From Phycisphaerae bacterium (GTDB lineage: Bacteria > Planctomycetota > Phycisphaerae > UBA1845), in contig JAJDDU010000371.1 of NCBI GenBank assembly GCA_029260155.1, positions 1 through 14,836 on the forward strand: 14,836 nucleotides of DNA, read 5' to 3'. A model generated the notes under the pieces. The model was given only the letters and a program-made list of their open reading frames with translations. It was not told where the DNA came from and did not search any database. Below, in pieces: positions 1-8,222 of this stretch. Positions within the stretch are counted from its first letter, which is position 1, and the number at the start of each line of letters is the position of its first letter. A program made the translations under genes and the position numbers.

Positions 1-1643
1 GCTTGGTTCTCGGGGGCGTCACTGCTGGTCGCGTTTGCGTAGTAGTCGGTGGAATCCAGATGGAGGATGTTCTGTGCGATGGCGGGTTGCATTGTTTCGA
101 TGACGGGCTTTGGCCAGACGCCGAGGACGACGCACGCGATCGCGATGGGGGCGAGGACCAGTAGTTCGCGGCCGGTGAGATCTCGCTTGAGTCCGGCGGA
201 TGTGTCGGGTGTGTCGAGGGGTTCGCGCAGGGGTCCGAAGAGGACACGCTGACACATCATGAGCATGTAGACGGCGCCGAGGATGATGCCAAGGGCTGCG
301 GGGATGACGTATCCGTAGCCGAGCGGTCCTTTGCTGCCGCCGTCAAACATGGTGTCGGAGGCGGCGGCGCCCGCGAGCACGAGGAACTCGCTGATGAAGC
401 CGTTCAGCCCGGGCAATCCGATGCTGCTGAGGGTAAAGAAGACGAGGAAGAACGCCATCCATGGCATGGGCTTAGCCAGTCCACCGAGGTTTTTCATTTC
501 GCGGGTGTGGTAGCGTTCGTAGACCATTCCGATCACGAGAAAGAGCGCGCCGGTCGAGAGGCCGTGATTGACCATGTAAAGCACAGCGCCGGTGACGCCG
601 GCCATCTTCAGGCTGAACATGCCGAGCATGCAGAAGCCGAGGTGCGAGACGGAGGAATAGGCGACGAGCTTTTTGATGTCGGTTTGGACCCAGGCGCACA
701 GTGCGCCGTAGATGATGCCGATGACCGCGAGGGTGGCCATCCAGGGCGCGCAGTAGATGGACGCGTCGGGGAGTATGGGGAGGCTGAGACGAAGGAACCC
801 GTACGTGCCGAGCTTGAGCAGCACGCCCGCGAGAATGACGCTGCCCGCGGTTGGGGCTTCGGTATGTGCGAGGGGGAGCCATGTGTGTACTGGGAAGAGC
901 GGGACCTTGATGGCGAATCCGGCTGCGAATGCGATGAACAGCCACCACTGAATTCCAAATGGGATGGCGTACGTCTGTCCCATTTGTGTGAGGGTCTGAA
1001 TGTCGAGCGTGAATAGCTGGTCGGGGCTGTTCGCGTAGGCGTGGAACGCGAGGTAGAGCACGCCGGCGAAAGTGAGCACGCTTCCCGCGAGCGTGAAGAT
1101 GAAGAACTTGTTGGCTGCGCGGCGTCTTTCGGGTCCGCCCCAGATTCCGATGAGGAAGTAGAGCGGGACCAGTGTGAATTCAAAGCAGACGTAGAAGAGC
1201 AGCAGGTCCATTGAGCAGAAGACGCCGAGCATTCCGACTTCGAGCAGGAGCAACAGTGCGTAGTATTCACGGGCGCGGTCGCGGATGGCGGAGAAGCTGC
1301 CGAGGATGGCCAGCGGCATTAGGAAAGCGGTGAGCATGACCAGCCAGAGGCTGATGCCGTCGATGCCTACGTGGTAACTGATATCGACCGCGGTGCCGGC
1401 GATGCTGTCGCCGAGCCAGTCGATTTTGGATTCGAGTTGGAAGCCCGCCCAACCGCCGCCGGCGCCGGCTTCGGCGTTACGGTAGAATTCGACGGTGGCA
1501 ACGACGGCCAGCGCGAGGGTTGCGAGGGACGTTACGAAGGCCATCAAGCGGAGGCGCTTGACGTCTTTGGCGTCGATGAGGGCGAGGAAGAGCAGGCCGA
1601 TCAACGGGGAGAAGATCAGCATTGTGAGGGTCCAGTCAGTCAC
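1..1643 (-). CDS. nuoM: NADH-quinone oxidoreductase subunit M (3' end cut by window edge)
   Basis: Antiporter-like proton-pumping subunit of the complex I membrane arm. From a GTG at 1643-1641 the frame stays open for 547 codons to the left edge, so the C-terminus is missing. Visible family signatures are the helix FYVCFEFTLVPLYFLIG with the conserved Glu at residue 155, and the segment FAIKVPLFPVHTWLP with Lys246, followed by HTEAPTAGSVILAGVLLKLG with Lys277. These correspond to the charged residues of the proton channel. The GTG start is supported by a GAGG Shine-Dalgarno 9 nt upstream; an in-frame ATG seven codons later is less well placed. The gene follows nuoL after a 64-nt gap, the longest spacer on the membrane-arm side. 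At 547 visible residues it is already somewhat longer than E. coli NuoM (about 509), with a polar tail near the edge. Identity is secure. Confidence 0.95.
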   Translation of the reverse strand, partial: MTDWTLTMLIFSPLIGLLFLALIDAKDVKRLRLMAFVTSLATLALAVVATVEFYRNAEAGAGGGWAGFQLESKIDWLGDSIAGTAVDISYHVGIDGISLWLVMLTAFLMPLAILGSFSAIRDRAREYYALLLLLEVGMLGVFCSMDLLLFYVCFEFTLVPLYFLIGIWGGPERRRAANKFFIFTLAGSVLTFAGVLYLAFHAYANSPDQLFTLDIQTLTQMGQTYAIPFGIQWWLFIAFAAGFAIKVPLFPVHTWLPLAHTEAPTAGSVILAGVLLKLGTYGFLRLSLPILPDASIYCAPWMATLAVIGIIYGALCAWVQTDIKKLVAYSSVSHLGFCMLGMFSLKMAGVTGAVLYMVNHGLSTGALFLVIGMVYERYHTREMKNLGGLAKPMPWMAFFLVFFTLSSIGLPGLNGFISEFLVLAGAAASDTMFDGGSKGPLGYGYVIPAALGIILGAVYMLMMCQRVLFGPLREPLDTPDTSAGLKRDLTGRELLVLAPIAIACVVLGVWPKPVIETMQPAIAQNILHLDSTDYYANATSSDAPENQ

Positions 1644-1652
1644 GGTGTGTTA

Positions 1653-1656
1653 CCTC
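1653..1656 (-). promoter_or_regulatory. Ribosome binding site of nuoM (GAGG)
   Basis: GAGG lies 9 nt before the GTG at 1643 inside the 64-nt nuoL-nuoM spacer. It decides in favour of the GTG over the internal ATG seven codons downstream. Confidence 0.6.
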
Positions 1657-1707
1657 TGCGTTTTGTCGTTTGCGCTTGCTGACGGGCGCGATTCGGATGG
1701 ACTGGCA

Positions 1708-3690
1708 TTATGAGTTCACTCCCCACATGACGAGGACGAGGATGATCGCAAGGCCTACGGCCATTGACGTTCCGTAACTCTGCAATGCGCCCTGCTGGAG
1801 GGTGCGCATGATCATGGCGAGCAAGCGCGGTATGGCTGTGATCAGCCAGATCAAGCTCTCGATGACGTAGTTGTCCACGCCGAAGCAGAACTGACCCAGG
1901 CGGCGGGTGGGCTGGACGATCCAACGATCGTAGAACTCGTCGACGTAGTATTTGTGCGTCAAGATCTCGTGCGTACTGGGGAAGGCGCGTTTCGTGACCA
2001 TGGCGAGCATGGGGCTGTCCACGTAGAGCGTGTAAGCGACGATGATGCCGAAGACCGCGAGCGCGGCTGAGATGTACATCAAGCCGAACTGCTGTAAGTG
2101 TCCGAGTGCGTGCGTGTCGTGGGCGGCCGTGGCAAAGGGAACGAGTGCGGGTTCGAGGAAGTGATGGAATACGCCCTCGGGCCTGAAGAGTCCGAGCATC
2201 CCGCCATGGCCCACCTGAACGCCGAGGTAGCCGGCGAATGCTGCACCGAATGCGAGAATGACGAGCGGTAGTAGCATCCATCCGCCGGACTCGTGGGCGT
2301 GAACGCCTTCGGGGATTCTGGTTGTTCCATGAAACGCGCGGAAGAACATTCTAAACGTGTAGAACGCGGTCATGACCGCGGTGAGCAGCGCGACGGCGCC
2401 GAGGAACTTGTTTTGGGTGAAGGCTGCGTGAATGATCTCGTCCTTGCTCCAGAAGCCGGACAAGAACGGGAAGCCCGCGAGCGCGAGGCAGCCGATGAGC
2501 ATGGTGCCATAGGTCCAGGGCATGACGCGTTTGAGGCCGCTGAACTTGCGGAGGTCGATGACTCCGCCCATGGCGTGCATGACGCTGCCAGCGCCGAGGA
2601 AGAGCAGCGCTTTGAAGAATGCGTGGGTGTAAAGATGGAACAGCGACGCACCGGCGGCGGAGACGCCCAACCCGAGGAACATGTAGCCGAGTTGGCTGAT
2701 GGTCGAGTAGGCGAGGATGCGTTTCATGTCGTGTTGCACGAGGGCTATTCCAGCGGCGAAGAGCGCGGTCAGGGCGCCGATCAGTGCAATGATTGTCATG
2801 GCCAAGGGTGACGCGGTGAAGATGACACCGCATCGGACGATCATGTAGATTCCCGCGGTGACCATGGTGGCTGCGTGGATGAGTGCGGAGACTGGCGAGG
2901 GGCCTTCCATCGCGTCGGGGAGCCAGACGTAGAGTGGAATCTGGGCGCTCTTGCCGACCGCACCGCAAAGCAGCAACAACGCGATGGCGGTCATGCGGCC
3001 AAAGGTGAGCGGGTCACCGGAGGCTGTGACGCCGCGTTCGACCATATTGAATACGCCGGCGAAATCGAGCACGCCGAATGTGAGGTAGATCAGCAGGATG
3101 CCGAGGCCAAAGCCGAAGTCACCGACGCGGTTGACCAGGAAGGCTTTCTTCGCTGCTGCTGCTGCTGAGGGTTTGTCGTAGTAGAAGCCAATGAGCAGGT
3201 AGCTGCACAGTCCGACCGCCTCCCAGCCGAGGTAGAGCAGCAGGAAGTTCCCACCGAGCACGAGCGCGCACATGGAGAAGACGAACAGGCCGAGGTAAGC
3301 GAAGAAGCGTTCGTAGCCCGGCTCGGGGCGTCCGTGATCGCGCATGTAATCGCGGGAGTAAATGACGACCAAGAGCGAGATGCCCGTGACGACCAGCAAC
3401 ATCATGCAGGTCAGTGGGTCGACGAGGACTTCGACGTTAAACCAGGTGCCGACTTGCGGTGCAAACCACTCGTAGAGGTGGACGACGGCGGAGGTGTGTC
3501 CGTGCTCGGCGCCGTTGACCTGGGTGAAGAGGGTGATCGCGCCGACGAACGCTCCGCCCACGCCGAGGATCACCGGCCAATGCGTTCGACCGCGAAGCAA
3601 GCCCGGGCCTAGGGCGCCGGCGAGAACCGCGCCGGCGAGCGGCAGCATCAGAATGAGGATCGACCAAAGTTGAATCGTGGATAGGTCCAT
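1708..3690 (-). CDS. nuoL: NADH-quinone oxidoreductase subunit L
   Basis: Distal antiporter-like proton-pumping subunit of the membrane arm, 660 residues (E. coli about 613). Residues 153-169 (YLGWEAVGLCSYLLIGF) carry the conserved channel Glu157. Residues 242-260 contain GKSAQIPLYVWLPDAMEGP with Lys247, followed by SPVSALIHAATMVTAG, the hallmark of this subunit. The C-terminal region (from about 575, THKYYVDEFYDRW onward) fits the long amphipathic lateral helix and final transmembrane anchor unique to NuoL. The ATG at 3690 starts 6 nt after the nuoK stop; only a weak G-rich Shine-Dalgarno is visible. A short Ala run (residues 176-180) sits in a loop where homologues are also Ala-rich, so it is probably neutral. 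Identity is secure. Confidence 0.98.
   Translation of the reverse strand: MDLSTIQLWSILILMLPLAGAVLAGALGPGLLRGRTHWPVILGVGGAFVGAITLFTQVNGAEHGHTSAVVHLYEWFAPQVGTWFNVEVLVDPLTCMMLLVVTGISLLVVIYSRDYMRDHGRPEPGYERFFAYLGLFVFSMCALVLGGNFLLLYLGWEAVGLCSYLLIGFYYDKPSAAAAAKKAFLVNRVGDFGFGLGILLIYLTFGVLDFAGVFNMVERGVTASGDPLTFGRMTAIALLLLCGAVGKSAQIPLYVWLPDAMEGPSPVSALIHAATMVTAGIYMIVRCGVIFTASPLAMTIIALIGALTALFAAGIALVQHDMKRILAYSTISQLGYMFLGLGVSAAGASLFHLYTHAFFKALLFLGAGSVMHAMGGVIDLRKFSGLKRVMPWTYGTMLIGCLALAGFPFLSGFWSKDEIIHAAFTQNKFLGAVALLTAVMTAFYTFRMFFRAFHGTTRIPEGVHAHESGGWMLLPLVILAFGAAFAGYLGVQVGHGGMLGLFRPEGVFHHFLEPALVPFATAAHDTHALGHLQQFGLMYISAALAVFGIIVAYTLYVDSPMLAMVTKRAFPSTHEILTHKYYVDEFYDRWIVQPTRRLGQFCFGVDNYVIESLIWLITAIPRLLAMIMRTLQQGALQSYGTSMAVGLAIILVLVMWGVNS
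3152..3167. repeat. Short GCT/CAG trinucleotide run inside nuoL
   Basis: Five tandem copies of GCT on the plus strand encode an Ala run (about residues 176-180) followed by two Lys in a loop of NuoL. It is in frame and probably harmless, but it is a possible slippage site. Confidence 0.6.
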
Positions 3691-3696
3691 TCGCGG

Positions 3697-3999
3697 TTAG
3701 CCCCACATGGTGGTCCAGCGTTCGGCGTCGAGCGTATCTCTTCGCCGGTAGAGTAATACGACCAGTCCCAAAGCGAGCCCTGCTTCGACTGCGGCGATGA
3801 CGAATAGGAAGAGGGCGAAGACCTGCCCATTGACGTGGTCATGCAGACGACCAAGCGCCACGAGGTTGATCACCACGCCCTGAAGCATGATCTCGGTGGA
3901 GAGGAAAATGACGATCAGGTTGCGTCTCGAAAGAAACCCGACCATGCCAATGGCGAACAGCAGTGCGCCGAGAATAACGTAAGGTACGATGTCGTTCAT
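3697..3999 (-). CDS. nuoK: NADH-quinone oxidoreductase subunit K
   Basis: Small three-helix membrane subunit of complex I, exactly 100 residues as in E. coli. Both membrane-embedded glutamates essential for proton translocation in this family are in their usual positions: Glu36 in FLSTEIMLQGVVINLVAL and Glu72 in FVIAAVEAGLALGLVVLLYRRR. The ATG overlaps the nuoJ stop by one base (TAATG), a classic translationally coupled junction. A GAGGTGG sequence about 11 nt upstream, inside nuoJ, may serve as ribosome binding site. The short C-terminal tail after the last helix ends in a Trp-Gly pair just before nuoL. Confidence 0.98.
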   Translation of the reverse strand: MNDIVPYVILGALLFAIGMVGFLSRRNLIVIFLSTEIMLQGVVINLVALGRLHDHVNGQVFALFLFVIAAVEAGLALGLVVLLYRRRDTLDAERWTTMWG

Positions 4000-4763
4000 T
4001 AGTAGGGTCCCACCTCTCGTCCTATTTGACCGGGCGGTTTTGTTGGTTCGACGAGTTTTTCCGAGGGGATTCGCTTTTGGGACATTGCGATGGCCCCGAT
4101 CATCGCGACGAGCAGCAGCACGCCGGCGAGTTCGAACGCGACGACGTATTGGGTGAGCATGACGCTGCCGACCTGCATGGTGTTGTCCGGTTCTGCAAGT
4201 GGGGCGTCCGACGTTGGCGCCGGCGCTGCGGCCACGATGACGGCTTGTTCATCGGGCAGAGTTGCCATTTGTCCCGCGATGACCGCCATCGTCAGGAACC
4301 CGCCGACGACCGCGAGCAGTGGCTGCCTCGCGCGGTGGTCGCAAGCCGGTCGGCCCCCTTGTTGGGCGAGCATGATGACGAATACGTAGGTCACGAGGAT
4401 GGCGCCCGCGTAGATGATGACCAATGCGATGGCGAGGAACTCCGCGTGTTGCAAGATCAGCAGTGGCGTGATCGCGAGGACTGTGAGCACGAAGTACAGC
4501 GCGCTGTAGACCGGTTTTTCATCGGTGATGACTTTGACGGCGGAGGCTAGGGCGATGACGGCGGATGCGTAGAACAGGGCATTGCCGCTCGAAGTGCCGA
4601 CGAACATGTCAGCACAGAGGAACATGGCCAACGCGAGCGCCACCATGCCGATAAGCGTGCCGGCGATGTTGGTCGATCGGCCCGCGCGAGGCATGAGAAG
4701 GTAAACTGCCAGCGCGCCCATTACGAAGGTCGTGTACACCAGCGAGGACCAATGTGTGTTCAA
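3999..4763 (-). CDS. nuoJ: NADH-quinone oxidoreductase subunit J, N-terminally extended
   Basis: Membrane-arm subunit next to NuoK and NuoA. The family core begins near residue 62: FYASAVIALASAVKVITDEK, then PVYSALYFVLTVL and LQHAEFLAIALVIIYAGAI. The last of these contains the bulged helix linked to coupling and ends in VTYVFVIMLAQQ. A TTG at 4763 overlapping the nuoI stop is chosen because GGAG lies 7 nt upstream; this gives 254 residues against about 184 in E. coli. Alternatives are a GTG at 4739 and an ATG at 4721. The first 60 residues add two hydrophobic stretches (about 8-25 and 33-51) not normally present in NuoJ. The C-terminal third has a Pro/Ala-rich linker and a final helix (about residues 210-230) before a charged tail. 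Identity is secure; the exact start is not. Confidence 0.93.
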   Translation of the reverse strand: MNTHWSSLVYTTFVMGALAVYLLMPRAGRSTNIAGTLIGMVALALAMFLCADMFVGTSSGNALFYASAVIALASAVKVITDEKPVYSALYFVLTVLAITPLLILQHAEFLAIALVIIYAGAILVTYVFVIMLAQQGGRPACDHRARQPLLAVVGGFLTMAVIAGQMATLPDEQAVIVAAAPAPTSDAPLAEPDNTMQVGSVMLTQYVVAFELAGVLLLVAMIGAIAMSQKRIPSEKLVEPTKPPGQIGREVGPY

Positions 4764-5332
4764 TGGGAGTCTCCGGTCGGCTGGCCTTCGGTGCGGTTTC
4801 CGGTCCCCGCGTAGCCTGTGATGCGCGGGTTTTTGCGGGGCTTCTCCGTCTTGGTCTGATCGTAGACTTTGAGCAACTTCTCTTTGTCGAAAACCATTTC
4901 CTGCCGCGATCGGCCGACGAGGTTGTACTCCGGCGTCAACTCGATCGCGTCGACGGGGCAAGCCTCTTCGCACATGCCGCAATAGATGCAGCGCAACTCG
5001 TCAATGTCGAACTGCAAGGGGTACTTCTCGCGATCGTCCCAGGGAGACTCCTCCGCGACAATGTGGATGCAGTGAGCAGGGCATGCCGTCTCGCACATGA
5101 AACAGGCCACGCAGGCGACGCGGCCTTCTTCGTCGCGGTTGAGGCGGTGAACGCCGCGATAGTTCTCAAGACGCAGGGTACGCTTCTGTTCCGGGTATTG
5201 GACCGTGATGCTCTTCTTGAACATGTGTCGCAGCGTGACCTGCATACCCGCGACGATCTGGGGTATGTACAGCCGCTCGGCCGCGTTGAGGACCGGCGTG
5301 TCGACCACGATGATGTCTTCGTCTCGAATCAC
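4760..5332 (-). CDS. nuoI: NADH-quinone oxidoreductase subunit I (two [4Fe-4S] clusters)
   Basis: Connecting-module ferredoxin-like subunit carrying clusters N6a and N6b, which pass electrons from NuoG towards NuoB. Length is 190 residues (E. coli 180). The first motif has Cys74, Cys77, Cys80 followed by Cys84-Pro; the second has Cys115, Cys118, Cys121 followed by Cys125-Pro. All eight ligands are present. An amphipathic segment around residues 22-38 (IPQIVAGMQVTLRHMF) fits the membrane-surface anchor of the family. The start is GTG at 5332, overlapping the nuoH stop in a GTGA junction; the 3' end overlaps the nuoJ TTG. The C-terminal 30 residues are charged and Pro/Gly-rich, and look like a disordered tail. 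Confidence 0.97.
   Translation of the reverse strand: MIRDEDIIVVDTPVLNAAERLYIPQIVAGMQVTLRHMFKKSITVQYPEQKRTLRLENYRGVHRLNRDEEGRVACVACFMCETACPAHCIHIVAEESPWDDREKYPLQFDIDELRCIYCGMCEEACPVDAIELTPEYNLVGRSRQEMVFDKEKLLKVYDQTKTEKPRKNPRITGYAGTGNRTEGQPTGDSH
4771..4774 (-). promoter_or_regulatory. Ribosome binding site of nuoJ (GGAG)
   Basis: GGAG within the last codons of nuoI lies 7 nt before the TTG at 4763. It is the main evidence for the unusual TTG start that retains the N-terminal extension of NuoJ. Confidence 0.55.
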
Positions 5333-6525
5333 GAGTGTGCCTCCACCGGTCGGGCGATGGCAGGGAGATTGGCCTGCCTGCCGGTAATTTCGCCGCTACG
5401 CAGCCCGTTGTAAATCAGCACGATGACCAGCAAGGCGACGTTTCCGCCAAGCGCCCACGGGATGTTGGTGGCTTTGCCGAGGTAGACGAGCGTGGTCGCG
5501 TAACCTGCTAGGATCATCGAGATCGGCAGCAAGCCCTTCCACGACAGTCGCATCAACTGATCGAAACGAAAGCGTGGGATGGTCCATCGCACCCACATGA
5601 ACAGGAACAAGAAGCCGACGATCTTGGCGCCCATCACAGTCATCTTGAACAACATCGCCCAGATAGAAACGTCGCCAGGTTGCAAGCCGGGCACGCCGGG
5701 CAGATGCCAACCGCCGAGAAACAAGATCGTAATGAACCCGCTGCCGGTGATCATGTGGGCGTATTCACCGAGAAAGAACATGCCGAATTTCAGGGCGCTG
5801 TATTCGGTGTGGTAGCCTCCGACAAGCTCCTGCTCCGCTTCGGCGAGATCGAACGGCGTTCGATTGGTCTCGGCGAAGATTGTGATAAGCAAGATGATGA
5901 ACGCAAACGGGTGCAGGACGATGTTCCAGACATTCCCCTCGCCGATCTGTGACAGAACGATGTCTTCGAGGCGTAGCGTGCCCACGGTGATGACCACGAC
6001 GAAGATGGCTATGCCCATCGGGATTTCATAGCTGAGCATCTGGGCGGTCGAGCGCATGGCGGAGAAGAAGGCGTATTTGTTGTTGTTGGCCCAGCCGCCG
6101 AGTACCACGCCATAGATCCCGAGACTGCCAACGCCAAGCAGATAGAGCAGGCCAATGCCGGGGTCGGCGACCTGGGCGGTGACGTCGATAATGCCGTCTG
6201 CGTCGAGATCAACATTGCCTCCCCACGGCAGCACGGCGAAACCGATCATGGCTAGGCCGAACGCAATCACCGGGGCGATGAGAAAGAGAGGCTTGTCGAC
6301 GTTGGCGGGGATGATGTCCTCTTTGAACAGGAATTTTGCGCCGTCGGCGAGGGGCTGAAACAACCCAAAAGGGCCGACGCGGTTGGGGCCAACGCGGTCC
6401 TGGATCCAAGCGGAGATTTTCCGCTCGAAGTAAATGCAGTAGGCCACGACGCCCATGATGGCCCCGATGAGGACCACCGTCAGGATGGCGCTGAACCAGA
6501 ACTGATCTTTGAGTATGTCGAGCAC
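5329..6525 (-). CDS. nuoH: NADH-quinone oxidoreductase subunit H with a Ca-loop-like insert
   Basis: Membrane subunit that forms the quinone chamber with NuoB and NuoD. Signatures are FERKISAWIQDRVGPNRVGP (residues 33-52), the AETNRTPFDLAEAEQELVGG loop near residue 240, and WVRWTIPRFRFDQLM towards the C-terminus. At 398 residues it is longer than E. coli NuoH (325). Part of the excess is an inserted segment after helix 2, where residues 106-114 read DLDADGIID, a DxDxDGxxD pattern like EF-hand or dockerin calcium loops; by family topology this loop faces the periplasm. The start is GTG at 6525: an in-frame TAG lies three codons upstream, and AGAGGA is about 11 nt upstream. The 44-nt gap to nuoG contains nothing else recognised. 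Confidence 0.97.
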   Translation of the reverse strand: MLDILKDQFWFSAILTVVLIGAIMGVVAYCIYFERKISAWIQDRVGPNRVGPFGLFQPLADGAKFLFKEDIIPANVDKPLFLIAPVIAFGLAMIGFAVLPWGGNVDLDADGIIDVTAQVADPGIGLLYLLGVGSLGIYGVVLGGWANNNKYAFFSAMRSTAQMLSYEIPMGIAIFVVVITVGTLRLEDIVLSQIGEGNVWNIVLHPFAFIILLITIFAETNRTPFDLAEAEQELVGGYHTEYSALKFGMFFLGEYAHMITGSGFITILFLGGWHLPGVPGLQPGDVSIWAMLFKMTVMGAKIVGFLFLFMWVRWTIPRFRFDQLMRLSWKGLLPISMILAGYATTLVYLGKATNIPWALGGNVALLVIVLIYNGLRSGEITGRQANLPAIARPVEAHS

Positions 6526-6569
6526 TGCTGTCTACGTCCTCTTCATTGAGTTAGCGAACCCAACATTTT

Positions 6570-8204
6570 TTAGTGCTGATGCACCGGCTTGGGTGGTGCG
6601 TCTCCAATATTTGCGAACTCTTTCATTTCGTCGGCCATCATCTCGCGGACGTGGTCCCCGGAGTACAATCCGACGTGGCCCGAGATTTCAAACAAGTACT
6701 GCCCGTCACGCTTGGCACCGTCGCGGACGCGAATCGCTCGCTCGAACGGCTGGACCTTGCCCGCATGGTTCATGAAACTGCCGTCGCGCTCGACCCATGC
6801 GCACGCCGGCAACACGAGCGAAGCGGCAGCGGTCAGCGTGTTGGCGAAGATGTCTTGCACAACGAGAGTTTCCAGTTGTTTGACGACCTTCGTCATCTCT
6901 TTCGGAACCCACGCTTCGGGATAGCCGCCCACAATCCACGCAGCCGAGAACGCGCCGCTGGTCGCGCGCTTGACGAACTCGTCGAAGCCGCAAGTCTCAC
7001 CACCCGCACGCTCGGCGATCAGCTCGACGCCGCGACGGTTGGGACATTTTTCGGGCAGTATCGTGAACTTGACGTTTTCAGCGTCGCAACCGACGGGGAA
7101 GTGCTGTGCTTCTCCCACCGTCGGGACAAAGCCGGTGACCGCGGTCGCCGCCGGCGCGATGCCGCGGATGAATTTGACGAGCAACCACGCCTCCTCGCAC
7201 GACATCATCGGCGAGAGCACAACGGCCACGCTATCGTCTCCATGTTTGGCGACGTGCTGTTCGAAGCGGAACGATACGATTTCCGGAACGTCGTCCCAGC
7301 GCACTTCTTCGGTGTCAGCCCCTCGGCGGACCGTTGGGGCGGTGAGGCGTTTTTCGTCGTGGATGTACTTGAATCCAAACCGTCCCTCATCGCACATCCA
7401 CCAATCGTTGACGCCGGGATTGGAGCGCGGCTTGAGCCGGAAGACGGTGTTTTCGTTCTGGTCGACGCGGATGGCGCAGCCCGTGCTGCATCCGGGGCAG
7501 ACAGAGGGAGTCCCGGAAAGGAACCAGACCCGCTGCTTGAAGAAGAAATCCTTATCGAGCAACGAGCCGACCGGGCAAACGTCCACGACATTTCCCTGAA
7601 TGGGATTGTCGAGGGGCATTCCCGGGAAGACGTCAATCTCGCGGCGGGCGCCTCGGTTGACGCTGCACAACTCGTGCGTGCCGGAAATCTCCTCCGTGAA
7701 GCGAACGCAACGCGTACACATCACGCACCGATCCGAGTAGAGATACGTCTTCGGGCCTATGTCTTTCTTAGGGCCGACGAGTTTCTGTTCGACCATGCGC
7801 GACTTTGAATTGCCGAATTTCTGGCTGTAGTCCTGAAGGTAGCACTCTCCGGCTTGGTCGCATACCGGACAGTCGAGCGGGTGATCGATCAGGAAATACT
7901 CCATGCAACTCTTCTGATTGTCGCGCACGACTTCAGAGTCGAACCGGACGATCATGCCGTCTCTAACGGGCGTCTGACACGACGGGAAGAGTTTTGGTAC
8001 CCATCCCATTTCGCCGGTCTTGGGATGGGGCAACTGCATTTCCATCAGGCACAACCGGCAGGAGGCGGTGACACTTAGGCCTGGATGGTAGCAGTAATGG
8101 GGTATGTCCCAGCCCGCTTCAATCGCTGCCTGCAAGACGGGAACGCCGTCGCGGCATTCGATCACTTTTTCGTCGATTGTGATTTTCGCCATAGTGTTTG
8201 CCAT
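6570..8204 (-). CDS. nuoG: NADH-quinone oxidoreductase subunit G, short form
   Basis: Peripheral-arm subunit carrying several Fe-S clusters. The N-terminal 2Fe-2S ferredoxin domain has Cys38, Cys49, Cys52 and Cys76. The His-Cys 4Fe-4S motif has His108, Cys112, Cys115 and Cys121. The next 4Fe-4S has Cys160, Cys163, Cys166 and Cys210. The molybdopterin-oxidoreductase-type 4Fe-4S domain has Cys236, Cys239, Cys243 and Cys271, i.e. the N7 ligands found in only some bacteria. The rest of the molybdopterin-like domain is strongly reduced, but a recognisable segment remains near residue 470 (LVLPACAWVERDGSFMNHAG). At 544 residues it is far shorter than E. coli NuoG (about 908). The ATG at 8204 lies 18 nt after nuoF; a second ATG at 8192 is a plausible alternative. 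The open frame is continuous, so this is a compact protein rather than a broken gene. Confidence 0.96.
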   Translation of the reverse strand: MANTMAKITIDEKVIECRDGVPVLQAAIEAGWDIPHYCYHPGLSVTASCRLCLMEMQLPHPKTGEMGWVPKLFPSCQTPVRDGMIVRFDSEVVRDNQKSCMEYFLIDHPLDCPVCDQAGECYLQDYSQKFGNSKSRMVEQKLVGPKKDIGPKTYLYSDRCVMCTRCVRFTEEISGTHELCSVNRGARREIDVFPGMPLDNPIQGNVVDVCPVGSLLDKDFFFKQRVWFLSGTPSVCPGCSTGCAIRVDQNENTVFRLKPRSNPGVNDWWMCDEGRFGFKYIHDEKRLTAPTVRRGADTEEVRWDDVPEIVSFRFEQHVAKHGDDSVAVVLSPMMSCEEAWLLVKFIRGIAPAATAVTGFVPTVGEAQHFPVGCDAENVKFTILPEKCPNRRGVELIAERAGGETCGFDEFVKRATSGAFSAAWIVGGYPEAWVPKEMTKVVKQLETLVVQDIFANTLTAAASLVLPACAWVERDGSFMNHAGKVQPFERAIRVRDGAKRDGQYLFEISGHVGLYSGDHVREMMADEMKEFANIGDAPPKPVHQH

Positions 8205-8222
8205 CCGCGATCTTTGGCCCGG

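Noticed and set aside
4754..5413. A 219-codon plus-strand frame opposite nuoI
   Set aside because: Opposite a gene with eight conserved cluster cysteines and no independent support.
1..6500. Apparent plus-strand G excess on the left side of the window as a sign of a replication or transfer boundary
   Set aside because: This part encodes mainly membrane proteins on the minus strand, whose Leu/Ile/Phe codons ending in C enrich C on the coding strand. A skew calculation was not possible and the codon explanation is sufficient.
6573..7808. A 411-codon plus-strand frame opposite nuoG
   Set aside because: Antisense shadow of a gene with all Fe-S ligands; low-complexity, Arg/Ala/Asp-rich product.
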